Made by a program: the position numbers and the translations under genes. From contig CAJUDU010000001.1 of assembly GCA_910584935.1 (NCBI GenBank), forward strand, positions 62,001 through 126,000: DNA of 64,000 bases, written 5' to 3'. This stretch comes from an uncultured Butyricicoccus sp. (lineage in GTDB: Bacteria > Bacillota > Clostridia > Oscillospirales > Butyricicoccaceae). The notes beneath the pieces are model-generated. The model was not told the origin of the DNA, ran no database searches, and was given only the letters and a program-made list of their open reading frames with translations. Of the stretch, positions 48,468 through 57,216 are shown piece after piece (position 1 is the first letter of the stretch; the number at the start of each line of letters is the position of its first letter).

Positions 48468-49583
48468 TTAAATTTTCACCAGTTCATATGCGCGGGTACC
48501 TAGTCCAATCTTTTCCCCATGGATGAGTGCTGCTTCCCAGTTGGTATCTGGGTGTGCCATTTGAAATTTATCTTTCGAAGAGCATCCGCATGGCGGATTT
48601 TGCCCAATGATAGACGCGGGGTTGACTGGCATGGCATTCACCGCGTCAATACACGCCTGGTCAAGTGCAACCGGGTCAAAGGATGCAAACATACCGACAT
48701 TTGGAACAATCGGTATGTCATTTTCCGCATGGCAGTCACAGTTTGGTGATACATCAATCACCAGCGAGATATGGAAGCATGGGCGTCCGTCCACAACCGC
48801 TTTGGTATATTCCGCAATTTTATAATTGAGCACATCAAATGATTCATCATAATTACAACCAATGGCGTCTCGTGGGCACATGGCAATGCACCGCCCACAG
48901 CCGACACATTTGTTATGGTCAATGGATGCTTTTTTATTCTGGATGGATAATCCTTCATGCGCACAGATTTTCATGCACATCCCACAGCCAACACAGAGGC
49001 TTGGGTCAACCGAAGGTTTGCCCGCATTATGTTGTTCCATTTTGCCGGCGCGGGAACCGCTTCCCATCCCAACGTTTTTCAAGCAGCCGCCAAACCCAGC
49101 ATTTTCATGTCCTTTGAAATGCGTCAGTGAGATAAACACATCCGCATCCATAATGGCACGCCCAATTTTTGCTTCTTTGATATATTCCCCGCCTGCCACA
49201 GGCACGCAGACTTCATCTGTCCCTTTAATGCCATCAGCAATAATCACATGGCAGCCAGTCGAAAATGGCGTAAAACCATTGAGATATGCCGCGTCAATAT
49301 GTTCCAGCCCATTTTTCCGCCCGCCGACATATAAGGTATTGCAGTCGGTTAAAAATGGCTTGCCGCCCGCGTCCTTGACAAAATCCGCAACGGGTTTTGC
49401 CCAGTTAGGACGCAGATATGCCAAATTGCCTGGTTCGCCAAAATGCAGTTTAATCGCGACAAATTTCCGGTCAAAATCAATATCGCCCATACCTGCCACA
49501 GCCATTAACCGCGCCAGTTTTTGCTGTAAGTTTTCTGTCAGTGAAGTGCGGAAATCAGCAAAATATACTTTTGATTTTTCCAT
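48468..49583 (-). CDS. DUF362 protein with two 4Fe-4S clusters
   Basis: A 371-aa protein: DUF362 domain (about 40-290; VAIKLHFGEPGNLAYLRPNW, SLTHFKGHENAGFGGCLKNV) into which a ferredoxin module with two clusters is set (about 190-245; CVGCGMCMKIC, CVGCGRCIAMCP). Cysteines CDC and CGCS follow. The family is of unknown function, thought to be redox-linked. Monocistronic with GGAG upstream. Confidence 0.88.
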   Translation of the reverse strand: MEKSKVYFADFRTSLTENLQQKLARLMAVAGMGDIDFDRKFVAIKLHFGEPGNLAYLRPNWAKPVADFVKDAGGKPFLTDCNTLYVGGRKNGLEHIDAAYLNGFTPFSTGCHVIIADGIKGTDEVCVPVAGGEYIKEAKIGRAIMDADVFISLTHFKGHENAGFGGCLKNVGMGSGSRAGKMEQHNAGKPSVDPSLCVGCGMCMKICAHEGLSIQNKKASIDHNKCVGCGRCIAMCPRDAIGCNYDESFDVLNYKIAEYTKAVVDGRPCFHISLVIDVSPNCDCHAENDIPIVPNVGMFASFDPVALDQACIDAVNAMPVNPASIIGQNPPCGCSSKDKFQMAHPDTNWEAALIHGEKIGLGTRAYELVKI

Positions 49584-49664
49584 TTGTGTTCTCCTTTCAA
49601 ACCAGGGAAAGCCTCATGATAATATCCACTTTAACATATGGAGTACACTCTAAGTCAAGCACAT

Positions 49665-50705
49665 TTATACCACATTGACAATCTGGAATCCGGCTGCTTT
49701 TTTTAACCGGTTGGCAACTGCCAGCCCTAACCCTTCATCTGATGGGCACTGCGCCCAGATTTCATCGACATATACAGGGTCAAAGGCACGTAGTGCGTCA
49801 AAAATGCACCGGGCTTGGGTCTGTACATCCTCTGCTGCACCAATAATCCGCCGTTCATGTAAGTCAAACTGGAATGCACATTCTGAGAAACAAATAATCC
49901 CCGCCATTAATGACGCGTGGCGGGTGATATATGCCGCAGTGCGTTCAGGGTCGCCGCAAACAACCGTAACCGGTATATCCGGCGCATAATGCCGGTATTT
50001 CATCCCAGGGGCAGAAACCTGTACATCATCACCGATTTGTTCCCGCAGAGCGCGGTCAATATCCACTTTGCCCAGTATCTTTTCCAATTGTTCCAGCGAA
50101 ACCCCACCGGGGCGCAGCAGGCGCGGCGTTTGTCCAATGAGTGAAATCACAGTGGATTCCACACCAACCGCACAGGGCCCGCCCTCAACAATGGCAGGGA
50201 TTTTACCGCCTAAGTCTAATCGCACATGTCTGGATGTTGTGGTGGATGGGCGCCCGGATAAGTTGGCGGACGGCGCCGCAAGCGGCAAGCCGCATTCCCG
50301 AATCAGTGCCCGCGCAACTGGGTGCGAGGGCAGGCGGATACCAACAGTATCCAGTCCTGCGCTGACAACATCTGGGATACAATCCGCTTTGGGCAGAATC
50401 ATGGTAAGCGGCCCTGGCCAAAAAGCGGCGGCAAGCTGCCGCGCCGTTTCCGGCACCGTGCGCACAAGCCCTTGCAGCTGTTCCACATCTGCAATATGCA
50501 CAATGAGGGGGTTGTCCTGTGGGCGCCCTTTGGCTTCAAAGATTTTTTTCACAGCATCAGGGTTCAGTGCGTTTGCGGCAAGCCCATAAACCGTTTCCGT
50601 TGGCATACCAACCACTTCCCCGGCGCGCAGCAAAGCGGCAGCCTGCCCTAATGCGTCCGGGTTTTTTACCGGGTTCAGCAATAAGGTTTTCAATATATTT
50701 CTCAA
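49665..50705 (-). CDS. ywlC: Threonylcarbamoyl-AMP synthase (Sua5/YwlC type)
   Basis: Makes threonylcarbamoyl-AMP for t6A37 of tRNAs. The 346-aa product has the YrdC domain (about 15-205; GEVVGMPTETVYGLAANALN, KGRPQDNPLIVHI, PSANLSGRPSTT) plus the C-terminal Sua5 domain. The start is uncertain: TTG 50705 or TTG 50693, both near GAAGGG. This is normally an essential gene, so its presence in an apparently mobile segment is notable. Confidence 0.92.
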   Translation of the reverse strand: MRNILKTLLLNPVKNPDALGQAAALLRAGEVVGMPTETVYGLAANALNPDAVKKIFEAKGRPQDNPLIVHIADVEQLQGLVRTVPETARQLAAAFWPGPLTMILPKADCIPDVVSAGLDTVGIRLPSHPVARALIRECGLPLAAPSANLSGRPSTTTSRHVRLDLGGKIPAIVEGGPCAVGVESTVISLIGQTPRLLRPGGVSLEQLEKILGKVDIDRALREQIGDDVQVSAPGMKYRHYAPDIPVTVVCGDPERTAAYITRHASLMAGIICFSECAFQFDLHERRIIGAAEDVQTQARCIFDALRAFDPVYVDEIWAQCPSDEGLGLAVANRLKKAAGFQIVNVV

Positions 50706-50895
50706 TCCCTTCGATATCTACCCCCATGCCGGTTTGCCGCCTGGGGGATTTTTTCTTTTGCATTTTGATGGTTGTATTTCTATTATACAGTCTGCATATA
50801 TGGAAAGTCAAAAATAATACAGCATAGCCCCTTAAATTTTAATGTGCCCTATGATATAATAAACAAAATACCATATTTGAAAGGTGAAAAAAGGG

Positions 50896-51924
50896 ATGCA
50901 GCTTCTCAGGAAAATCCAGAAACAAGGACATACCCTTCATGCGGAGGCGCTTGCTGACTTTTGCCGCCAGATGGGCAGGCTGCTGCGCCGTGGGCGTTCG
51001 CCCAGCGAATGCTTTGCGGCAATGGCTGGCAGGGCAGATTCTCCCGCCGGAGAACGGATGTGTTTGGAAATGCGGCAGTATGTGCAAAATGATACGGTAT
51101 CTGGCGCGATGCGCAAAACCGGCGTATTCCCGGATTATGTATGTGATATGGTGCAGCGCGGCGAGCAATCCGGCAGGACAGAAGAAAACTTTGCAACCCT
51201 TGCCACATATTTTGAGCGGGAACGGGTGGCAAGCGCCAGCCTTAGCGGGCGCGCGACCTATCCGGCAGTCATGGCAGCGCTTTCCACAGCAATTTTAATT
51301 GTGGCAAGTGGTTTTGCGCTGCCTGTTTTTGCTGACCAGTTTGCGGCGCTTGGCTTATCCTTTTCGCCGTTTGCGCGCGGCGCAATGGCAGCAGGCAAAT
51401 GGCTTTCCGGCTTTTCTGGGCTTGCTTTGGCAGGCATTGCGTTTGCTGGGACATTATTATATCTAATGCTGCAAAACAGCGGATGGAAAATGTTTGAAAA
51501 TACGGCGCTTGCCCGCAAAATGGCAGCGGGCAGGTTTGTCGCGGCGCTTGCCATGTTTTGCCGGTGCGGTGTGCCTGAAAATGCTGCCATTGAATATGCC
51601 GCCGCATTATCCAGCCATCCGGAAATTGCGGGCGCGGTATCCCGAATACATGAAAAGCTGGACGCTGGACGTCCACTGCCTGCGGCGCTGGCTTCCAGCG
51701 GTTTGGTCACTGGGATTGCGCTTGGGCGGCTGCGTGCCGCCGGGCAGGCGGAATTTATGTTGGATGAAGCTGCCGCACGCATGGCGGCGGATACCTCCGC
51801 ACGGATGGAGCGGTTATTATCCCGGCTGGAACCGGTGATTGTTTTGCTGCTCAGCGCGGCGGCTGGTGCGATTATGTTGTCTGTGATGCTGCCGCTGCTG
51901 GGCGGGCTGGCGGCAATGGGATAA
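50896..51924 (+). CDS. Type II secretion / type IV pilus F-like membrane protein
   Basis: A 342-aa GspF/PilC/ComGB-type platform protein: two cytoplasmic helical T2SSF domains (FCRQMGRLLRRGRSPSECFA; ALAMFCRCGVPENAAIEYAA) and three membrane segments (about 120-150, 165-190, 315-338). ATG 50896 is chosen over GTG 50884 on spacing from AAAGGTG. First gene of a five-gene operon of small pseudopilin-like proteins. Confidence 0.85.
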   Translation: MQLLRKIQKQGHTLHAEALADFCRQMGRLLRRGRSPSECFAAMAGRADSPAGERMCLEMRQYVQNDTVSGAMRKTGVFPDYVCDMVQRGEQSGRTEENFATLATYFERERVASASLSGRATYPAVMAALSTAILIVASGFALPVFADQFAALGLSFSPFARGAMAAGKWLSGFSGLALAGIAFAGTLLYLMLQNSGWKMFENTALARKMAAGRFVAALAMFCRCGVPENAAIEYAAALSSHPEIAGAVSRIHEKLDAGRPLPAALASSGLVTGIALGRLRAAGQAEFMLDEAAARMAADTSARMERLLSRLEPVIVLLLSAAAGAIMLSVMLPLLGGLAAMG

Positions 51925-51942
51925 AATAAAGGGGGAAAAGCA

Positions 51943-52248
51943 TTGCGTCAAATTGCCAAAAGCCTGCTGACTGCCTGTTTGATTTTCCTGCTTTTCTGCG
52001 GCGGGATTTTTATCATCAGCGATTGGATGGCAACCGAAGGGCGGCGCGCCTTGCAGCATGAACTCGAACTTGCTGTGCAGCACTGTTATGCTGTAGAAGG
52101 GCGGTACCCGCCCAGCCTGCGCTATTTGGAACGCCATTATGGTATCCGTACCGCAAACCGGCGCTATCAGGTCGAATACCGCAGTATTTCCGAAGGCCAT
52201 GCGCCAGAAATCCGGGTCAAACGGGTGGAAGGGGGCGCTTGGGCATGA
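51943..52248 (+). CDS. Small membrane-anchored protein of the pseudopilin operon
   Basis: A 101-aa protein with one N-terminal membrane helix (about 8-28, LLTACLIFLLFCGGIFIIS) and a soluble domain with CYAVEGRYPPSLRYLERHYG, a stretch typical of pilin-like proteins of clostridia. Start is TTG 51943 after GGGGGAAAAG. Function unknown. Confidence 0.6.
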   Translation: MRQIAKSLLTACLIFLLFCGGIFIISDWMATEGRRALQHELELAVQHCYAVEGRYPPSLRYLERHYGIRTANRRYQVEYRSISEGHAPEIRVKRVEGGAWA

Positions 52249-52724
52249 AAAGATGGCGAATTGTCCGTGATCCAGTCCATCAGGCTGGCAGGACATTTGT
52301 ACTCGCGTTTTTTTTAACATTTACGATATTAGGGGTGCTGCTGACCATGCAGGCAGTCCGGGTGTTCCATGGCATTGACCAGCGTGCGCTGGATACTCAT
52401 ACCCGCGCTGTGCCGCTTGCCTATCTTACAGGCGCTGTGCGCCGCGCAGATGCCACAGGCGGGATTGGTATTGCATTCCTGCCAGATGGCGAACAGGCAT
52501 TGCGTACCCGTGAAAACGGGCATACTTGGTTTTATATCTGCCGGAACGGTTATTTATGTAAGCAAGGTTATGGGCGCGATGCGGATACCGCAGCGCGTTT
52601 GTGCCGCGCAGGCACCATGCGCCTGCGCTGGCTGGGCGGCACAATCTGTGTCGATTATACCGCGCCGGATGGCGGCAAAGCCACATTGCTGCTTTGCCAG
52701 CGCGGGATAGGGGGGACGGCATGA
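52245..52724 (+). CDS. Pseudopilin-operon protein (DUF4860-like)
   Basis: A 159-aa protein with one N-terminal membrane helix (about 18-38) and an outside domain with two cysteine-bearing strands (WFYICRNGYLCKQGY). It overlaps the preceding stop by 4 nt. I assign it to the clostridial DUF4860-like proteins by context and layout only. Confidence 0.55.
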   Translation: MKRWRIVRDPVHQAGRTFVLAFFLTFTILGVLLTMQAVRVFHGIDQRALDTHTRAVPLAYLTGAVRRADATGGIGIAFLPDGEQALRTRENGHTWFYICRNGYLCKQGYGRDADTAARLCRAGTMRLRWLGGTICVDYTAPDGGKATLLLCQRGIGGTA

Positions 52725-53161
52725 AACGGTTAAGCCGCACAAGATTATTCCTGCTGGAAATGATGGTCAATCTGCTTGTGTTCTGTGTTGGCGCGGCAAT
52801 CTGCCTGATGGCATTTGCTAAGGCGTATGCGCTCAGCGCGGAAAGCCGTGTGTTGTCCCAGGCACAGCGCACCGCGGAAAATGCCGCTATGGCATTGCGG
52901 TCGCTGGATGGCGATTTATCCGCGCTGCCTTATCTTTTGGATGGGCAAATGCAAGAGGGAAAGTTTATCGCATGGTACAGCCAGGACTGGCAGCCTGTGA
53001 CGGAAGAAAACAGCATTTATCAAATGGAAGTATCTGCGGAAATGGGGGACAACCATGTGTTAAACCTGAGAATTATCATATATTCCCCTGCGCATGAAGC
53101 AGTGCTCACCCTGCCGCTGCGCCAATATACTGGGGACGCCCAAAAAAGGGGGAACATATGA
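52721..53161 (+). CDS. Pseudopilin-like protein
   Basis: A 146-aa protein. MKRLSRTRLFLLEMMVNLLV resembles a prepilin N terminus with the glutamate at the fifth hydrophobic position, but no clear glycine precedes the cleavage site. The rest is an outside domain. ATGA overlaps on both sides couple it to its neighbours. Confidence 0.6.
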   Translation: MKRLSRTRLFLLEMMVNLLVFCVGAAICLMAFAKAYALSAESRVLSQAQRTAENAAMALRSLDGDLSALPYLLDGQMQEGKFIAWYSQDWQPVTEENSIYQMEVSAEMGDNHVLNLRIIIYSPAHEAVLTLPLRQYTGDAQKRGNI

Positions 53162-53565
53162 AAAAACATAGAAGCAGCCTTGCTGTTGGCTTTCCAACCA
53201 TTGTGAACCTTTTGCTGCTGCTTGCTTTTACCTGTCTGGCGCTTTTATCGCTCAGCCGCGCCAAAGCTGACCAGATGGCAGCTCGTCATAGCTGGCGGGT
53301 TTCCAGCGGGTATTTCCAGGCGGACAGCCGCGCTGAGCAGCTTCTTGGTGCGATGGAAGAAACTTTTGCCTTGCCGCCCGGCGAGGCAGGCGTTGAGATT
53401 GAAGCTTGGCTCAATGACCAAGGGATTGCCGCATTTTATGACCAGACAGCAGCATTGCTGTCTTTTACCTTGCCTGCTGGCGAGGCTGGGACACTGCAAA
53501 TCACGCTGCATCTGCTGCCAAATGGGTTTGAAATTACCGAATGGCGGCTGGCGCCTCATGGATAA
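53158..53565 (+). CDS. Membrane-anchored protein ending the pseudopilin operon
   Basis: A 135-aa protein. MKKHRSSLAVGFPTIVNLLL leads into one membrane helix; the outside domain is rich in alanine and leucine (QADSRAEQLLGAMEET). Similar small proteins close the GspF-type operons of other clostridia. Function unknown. Confidence 0.55.
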   Translation: MKKHRSSLAVGFPTIVNLLLLLAFTCLALLSLSRAKADQMAARHSWRVSSGYFQADSRAEQLLGAMEETFALPPGEAGVEIEAWLNDQGIAAFYDQTAALLSFTLPAGEAGTLQITLHLLPNGFEITEWRLAPHG

Positions 53566-53577
53566 GCAAATTCATAA

Positions 53578-53622
53578 ACCGGACGTAATATCCTGTTGGG
53601 ATAATTGCGTCCGGTAATTTTT
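53578..53622 (+). terminator. Terminator of the pseudopilin operon
   Basis: Imperfect stem ACCGGACGTAAT / ATTGCGTCCGGT followed by AATTTTTTT. Confidence 0.85.
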
Positions 53623-53643
53623 TTGCCCATAGCTGGCATCGGG

Positions 53644-53937
53644 TTATCCACAGCTAAAGACTTATTATCCACAAGGTTATCCACACAGGTTTGATACAAC
53701 ATAGGATACAAAACGTAATATGAATATAAAAATATTACAAAATGTCGATTCGCAAATGTCGCGTTTATCCACTTTCCGCACAGTTTTATGCACAGGAATT
53801 ATTACAGTTTGTAACCAGTTTGTAAAGTTGCTTGGCAGAATAAGCAGCTTTTTTGTCGATGCTTTGCGATAAAGCTGTGAATGCTGTGGATAACTTTGTG
53901 CAAAACGAAGATTGCCTGTGCATAACTTTGTGGATAT
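53644..53937. promoter_or_regulatory. Convergent DnaA-box cluster
   Basis: Five plus-strand boxes: TTATCCACA at 53644, 53665 and 53677, TTATCCACT at 53765, TTATGCACA at 53786. Three minus-strand boxes: TGTGGATAA at 53885, TGTGCATAA at 53917, TGTGGATAT at 53929. The two groups face each other across an AT-rich 90 bp. It fills the 565-bp gap between the pseudopilin operon and the ClpP-like gene and is about 46 kb from oriC. Confidence 0.85.
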
Positions 53938-54130
53938 GTTGATAACCATACGTTATTACGCAGGTGGTTTGCCGCGAAAGCCTATTTTGCTTATAACCCA
54001 CTGTAATGATGCCCGCCGGATATTTCCATGGGGGAAAAGGGTAAAGATAGGATTAACCCAACGGGTGTGTATAATCCAGGCAGGCTTGTGGTATGCTGAA
54101 AACGGAATATCGAAAGGGGTTTTGAATCAA

Positions 54131-54811
54131 ATGAATGAAGAAAACACACCTGTGCAGGGCAATGAAGCCCCGGAACATGACAGCATTACGCAAACCGGTT
54201 CAGTCACTGCCCGCAATGCACATGGCACAATCCACTGTATTACCATCGTTGGGCAGATTGAAGGGCATATGGAGGCGCCGCAGGCGACGAAAACCACAAA
54301 ATATGAACACATTATCCCACAAATCACCGCTGTAGAAGAAGCTGATGACATTGACGGCCTGCTGATTCTGCTCAATACCGTAGGTGGGGATGTGGAAGCT
54401 GGGCTTGCCATTGCCGAGCTGATTGCCGGTATGCACAAGCCGACGGTTTCCCTTGTGCTTGGCGGCGGGCATTCTATTGGCGTGCCGTTGGCAGTTGCCG
54501 CAAAACAGTCCTTTATTGCGCCGTCTGCGGCAATGACAATTCATCCGGTGCGCATGAATGGCACAGTGATTGCTTCGCCGCAGACGTATGCTTATTTTCG
54601 TTCCATTCAGGAACGCATTACCGCGTTTGTAACACAGCATTCCCATATCAGCCCCGCCGCCTTTACCAACCTCATGATGGCAACCGATAATATGTCCGCA
54701 GATGTCGGCACTGTGATAGGTGGGCAGGAAGCGGTTGCGCATGGGCTGATTGGGCGTGTAGGCAGCTTGGCAGACGCGCTGGACGCTCTGCATGGCATGA
54801 TTCGCAAGTGA
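54131..54811 (+). CDS. ClpP-family serine protease (TepA-like)
   Basis: A 226-aa protein with the ClpP/crotonase fold: VGQIEGH, ILLNTVGGDVEAGLAIAELI, then GGHSIGVPLAVAA with the probable nucleophile serine and AMTIHPVRMNGT with the histidine. No signal peptide. Resembles the TepA group, which is distinct from housekeeping ClpP. ATG 54131 is chosen; TTG 54122 is too close to GAAAGGGG. TATAAT lies at about 54070. Confidence 0.82.
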   Translation: MNEENTPVQGNEAPEHDSITQTGSVTARNAHGTIHCITIVGQIEGHMEAPQATKTTKYEHIIPQITAVEEADDIDGLLILLNTVGGDVEAGLAIAELIAGMHKPTVSLVLGGGHSIGVPLAVAAKQSFIAPSAAMTIHPVRMNGTVIASPQTYAYFRSIQERITAFVTQHSHISPAAFTNLMMATDNMSADVGTVIGGQEAVAHGLIGRVGSLADALDALHGMIRK

Positions 54812-54946
54812 TTATTCGGGGTCTGCAATCACCCGTTCTTCTGCCTCCCGCTGGATGCGGATGATTTCATCACGCAGACATTCATTCTTTTCCAGCAGGC
54901 GTGTGAGTTCATTGAATAAATATAAGTAGCCTTTTTTGTAATTCAT
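54812..54946 (-). CDS. 44-aa charged helical protein
   Basis: MNYKKGYLYLFNELTRLLEK begins a single long helix ending RVIADPE. A perfect AAAGGAGGT lies 8 nt before the ATG, which makes translation likely. Its stop abuts the stop of the ClpP-like gene (convergent, no gap). No family recognised; coiled-coil adaptor is one possibility. Confidence 0.7.
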   Translation of the reverse strand: MNYKKGYLYLFNELTRLLEKNECLRDEIIRIQREAEERVIADPE

Positions 54947-55067
54947 ATGTAGTACCTCCTTTCACGACATAAAACGACATTATTTTATCACACTTCACCT
55001 ATTTCTACAAGAGAAAAACATTGTATATTAAATAAATATAAAAGAACACGTCGTATTATAATAGATT

Positions 55068-55101
55068 TTGCAAGATAATGTGATATCTTATTATCTTGTA
55101 A
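55068..55101. promoter_or_regulatory. Inverted repeat before the RHH gene (candidate operator)
   Basis: Arms TTGCAAGATAAT and ATTATCTTGTAA (11 of 12 pair) separated by 10 bp, ending 9 bp before TATAAT at 55111-55116. It covers the -35 region of the downstream gene. Confidence 0.6.
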
Positions 55102-55149
55102 TAATGGGCATATAATAGGGAAAACGCGCAATAGGGGAGGTGATAAAAA

Positions 55150-55353
55150 ATGTTTCGGCTTGAGCGGCGTGAATTTGTCAACAAAACTTTCCGTTTGCCG
55201 TTGACGCTGGTTGAAGAATTGCAGGAATTGGCACAGTATAAGAATATGTCAATGAACCAGCTCATTATCAGTTGTTGTGAATATGCACTCAATAACCTGG
55301 ATGAAGAAGATAAGCCGACCCGGGTTGGAAATGATAACCTGCGGATGGAATAA
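55150..55353 (+). CDS. Ribbon-helix-helix (Arc/CopG-like) protein
   Basis: A 67-aa protein: strand FVNKTFRLPLTLVEELQELA followed by a second helix in NMSMNQLIISCCEYALNNLD, the Arc-type ribbon-helix-helix. Such proteins are dimeric DNA-binders and usually regulate their own gene. GGGGAGGTGAT lies upstream. Single-gene unit ending in a hairpin at 55369-55420. Confidence 0.82.
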   Translation: MFRLERREFVNKTFRLPLTLVEELQELAQYKNMSMNQLIISCCEYALNNLDEEDKPTRVGNDNLRME

Positions 55354-55368
55354 TAAAAGGGGGAAAAG

Positions 55369-55420
55369 CCGGGATACCAAATGCAGCAAATCTGCCTGCT
55401 TTGGATTCCGGTGTTTTTTT
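55369..55420 (+). terminator. Terminator of the RHH gene
   Basis: Imperfect hairpin of CCGGGATACCAAA and TTTGGATTCCGG followed by eight T residues. Confidence 0.65.
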
Positions 55421-55558
55421 TGCAAATATTCCTGTTCAAACAGCCCGTGTTTTGGTATACTGTATATGATATGGAATCATCCCGGCAGGTATTGCCGTGG
55501 GCCATGCAAAGCCTATGATTGCGGCTGCTGAATTTTGAAGAGAAAGGAATCCTGAACC

Positions 55559-57160
55559 ATGAAACTAACCCTTGAAAGCTTGGGGCATAACTTATCTTGG
55601 AAAGGCTATCGATTGCCTTCTTATGATATCGCCATGGCGCGTGAAGCGACAGCGGCAGCGCCCACTTGGCTGCATTTTGGCGCAGGCAGTTTGTTCCGCG
55701 CGTTCCCAGCGGCACTGAGCCAGCGCCTGCTAACCGCGGGGCTGTCCAAAACCGGCATAATTTGCTGCGAAAGCTATGACGAGGAACTGATTGACCGGGT
55801 TTACCGCGCCAATGATAACCTGTCTATTCTAGCAACTTTATATGCGGATGGACATATCCAAAAAGAAATCATTGCTTCTGTCACAGAAAGCCTCAAAATG
55901 AGTGAGGATATGGCGCGGCTGGAACAAATCTTTTGTGCGCCAAGCCTACAGATGGTTACGCTGACCATCACCGAAAAAGGGTATACCATCCGCGATAATG
56001 ACCGCAATTTTGTGCCGGATTTTGCATGGGATGCTTCTGTAGGCCCTAAATCCGCCGCCGCTTCTTTCTTTGGGCGGTTAGCAGCGCTGTGCCTCAAGCG
56101 CAAAGCCGCAGGCGCCGCGCCAATTGCAATCGTTTCGCTGGATAACTGCCAGAATAATGGCGTGCGTGTGCGCCGCGCCATGATGGATATGGCGGAAGCC
56201 TGGGTGGATGGCGGCTTTATCACACAAGAAGATTATGAATGGCTTGTCAATCAAATGTCTTATCCGCTTTCCATGATTGATAAAATCACGCCGCACCCAG
56301 ATGACCGTGTAACCAAACAACTGGAAGCCGATGGGCTGGAAGGCGTGCGCCCCTTTACAACGGCAAAGGGCACTTCCGCCGCGGCATTTGTCAACACAGA
56401 ACGCCCACAGTATTTGCTGATTGAAGACCATTTCCCCAATGGCCACCCGCCGCTGGAACAGCTTGGCATTATTTTTACCAGCCGCAAGATTGTTGACAAA
56501 TCCGCCCATATGAAAGCCTGCACCTGCCTGAACCCCATGGATACTGCTTTGGGCATTTATGGCTGTCTGCTCGGTTATCAAACCGTGCATGAGGAAATGA
56601 AAGACCCTCAGCTTGTCAATCTCATCACCCGCATGAGCGAGTTGGAAGCTATGCCAATGGTTGAAGACCCTGGCGTTATCAACCCATCTGAATTTTTGCA
56701 TGAAGTGTTAAGCGAACGCTATCCCAATCCATTCCTGCCGGATACGCCACAGCGTACCGCAACTGATACTTCACAAAAACTTGCCATTCGGTTTGGTGAA
56801 ACCCTGTATGCGTATTATAATTCCCCAATTCCAATGCATCGGGTATCCCATCTGACCTACATTCCGCTTGTTTTGGCAGGCTGGCTGCGTTATCTGCTGA
56901 GTGTGGATGACAATGGCAATCATTTTGAACGCAGCCCAGACCCCATGCTGCCATATTTGGATCAGGTACTTGCGGGCATCACCCTGGGCGGCGACCCGGC
57001 AAAGGAAAAACAGTTATATCCACTGCTTTGCAGCAAGCCGATTTTTGGCGCTAACCTGTATGAAGTCGGTTTGGCTGACCGTGTCACAGAAATGTTTATC
57101 GAATTAACCCGCGGACCAGGCGCAATCCGTGAAACGCTGAAAAAATACTGTGGCGAATAA
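55559..57160 (+). CDS. Mannitol dehydrogenase family protein (fructuronate/tagaturonate reductase type)
   Basis: A 533-aa long-chain polyol/aldonate dehydrogenase. The NAD-binding part has WLHFGAGSLFRAF near the N terminus, SLDNCQNNGVRVRRAMMDMA, and the catalytic region SYPLSMIDKITPHPD with the conserved lysine, followed by FVNTERPQYLLIEDHFPNG. Family members reduce fructuronate or tagaturonate, which duplicates the role of the SDR gene at 43638. It stands alone 8 kb downstream of the hexuronate operon. Confidence 0.85.
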   Translation: MKLTLESLGHNLSWKGYRLPSYDIAMAREATAAAPTWLHFGAGSLFRAFPAALSQRLLTAGLSKTGIICCESYDEELIDRVYRANDNLSILATLYADGHIQKEIIASVTESLKMSEDMARLEQIFCAPSLQMVTLTITEKGYTIRDNDRNFVPDFAWDASVGPKSAAASFFGRLAALCLKRKAAGAAPIAIVSLDNCQNNGVRVRRAMMDMAEAWVDGGFITQEDYEWLVNQMSYPLSMIDKITPHPDDRVTKQLEADGLEGVRPFTTAKGTSAAAFVNTERPQYLLIEDHFPNGHPPLEQLGIIFTSRKIVDKSAHMKACTCLNPMDTALGIYGCLLGYQTVHEEMKDPQLVNLITRMSELEAMPMVEDPGVINPSEFLHEVLSERYPNPFLPDTPQRTATDTSQKLAIRFGETLYAYYNSPIPMHRVSHLTYIPLVLAGWLRYLLSVDDNGNHFERSPDPMLPYLDQVLAGITLGGDPAKEKQLYPLLCSKPIFGANLYEVGLADRVTEMFIELTRGPGAIRETLKKYCGE

Positions 57161-57178
57161 AAAATTCCCCGAAAAGGC

Positions 57179-57216
57179 GTGGGAGGGAACCAATTTGGTT
57201 CCCTCCCACCTTTTTT
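57179..57216. terminator. Bidirectional terminator at the right end of the element
   Basis: Perfect stem GTGGGAGGGAACCAA (57179-57193) / TTGGTTCCCTCCCAC (57195-57209), then T residues that overlap the right inverted repeat of the element. Confidence 0.9.
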
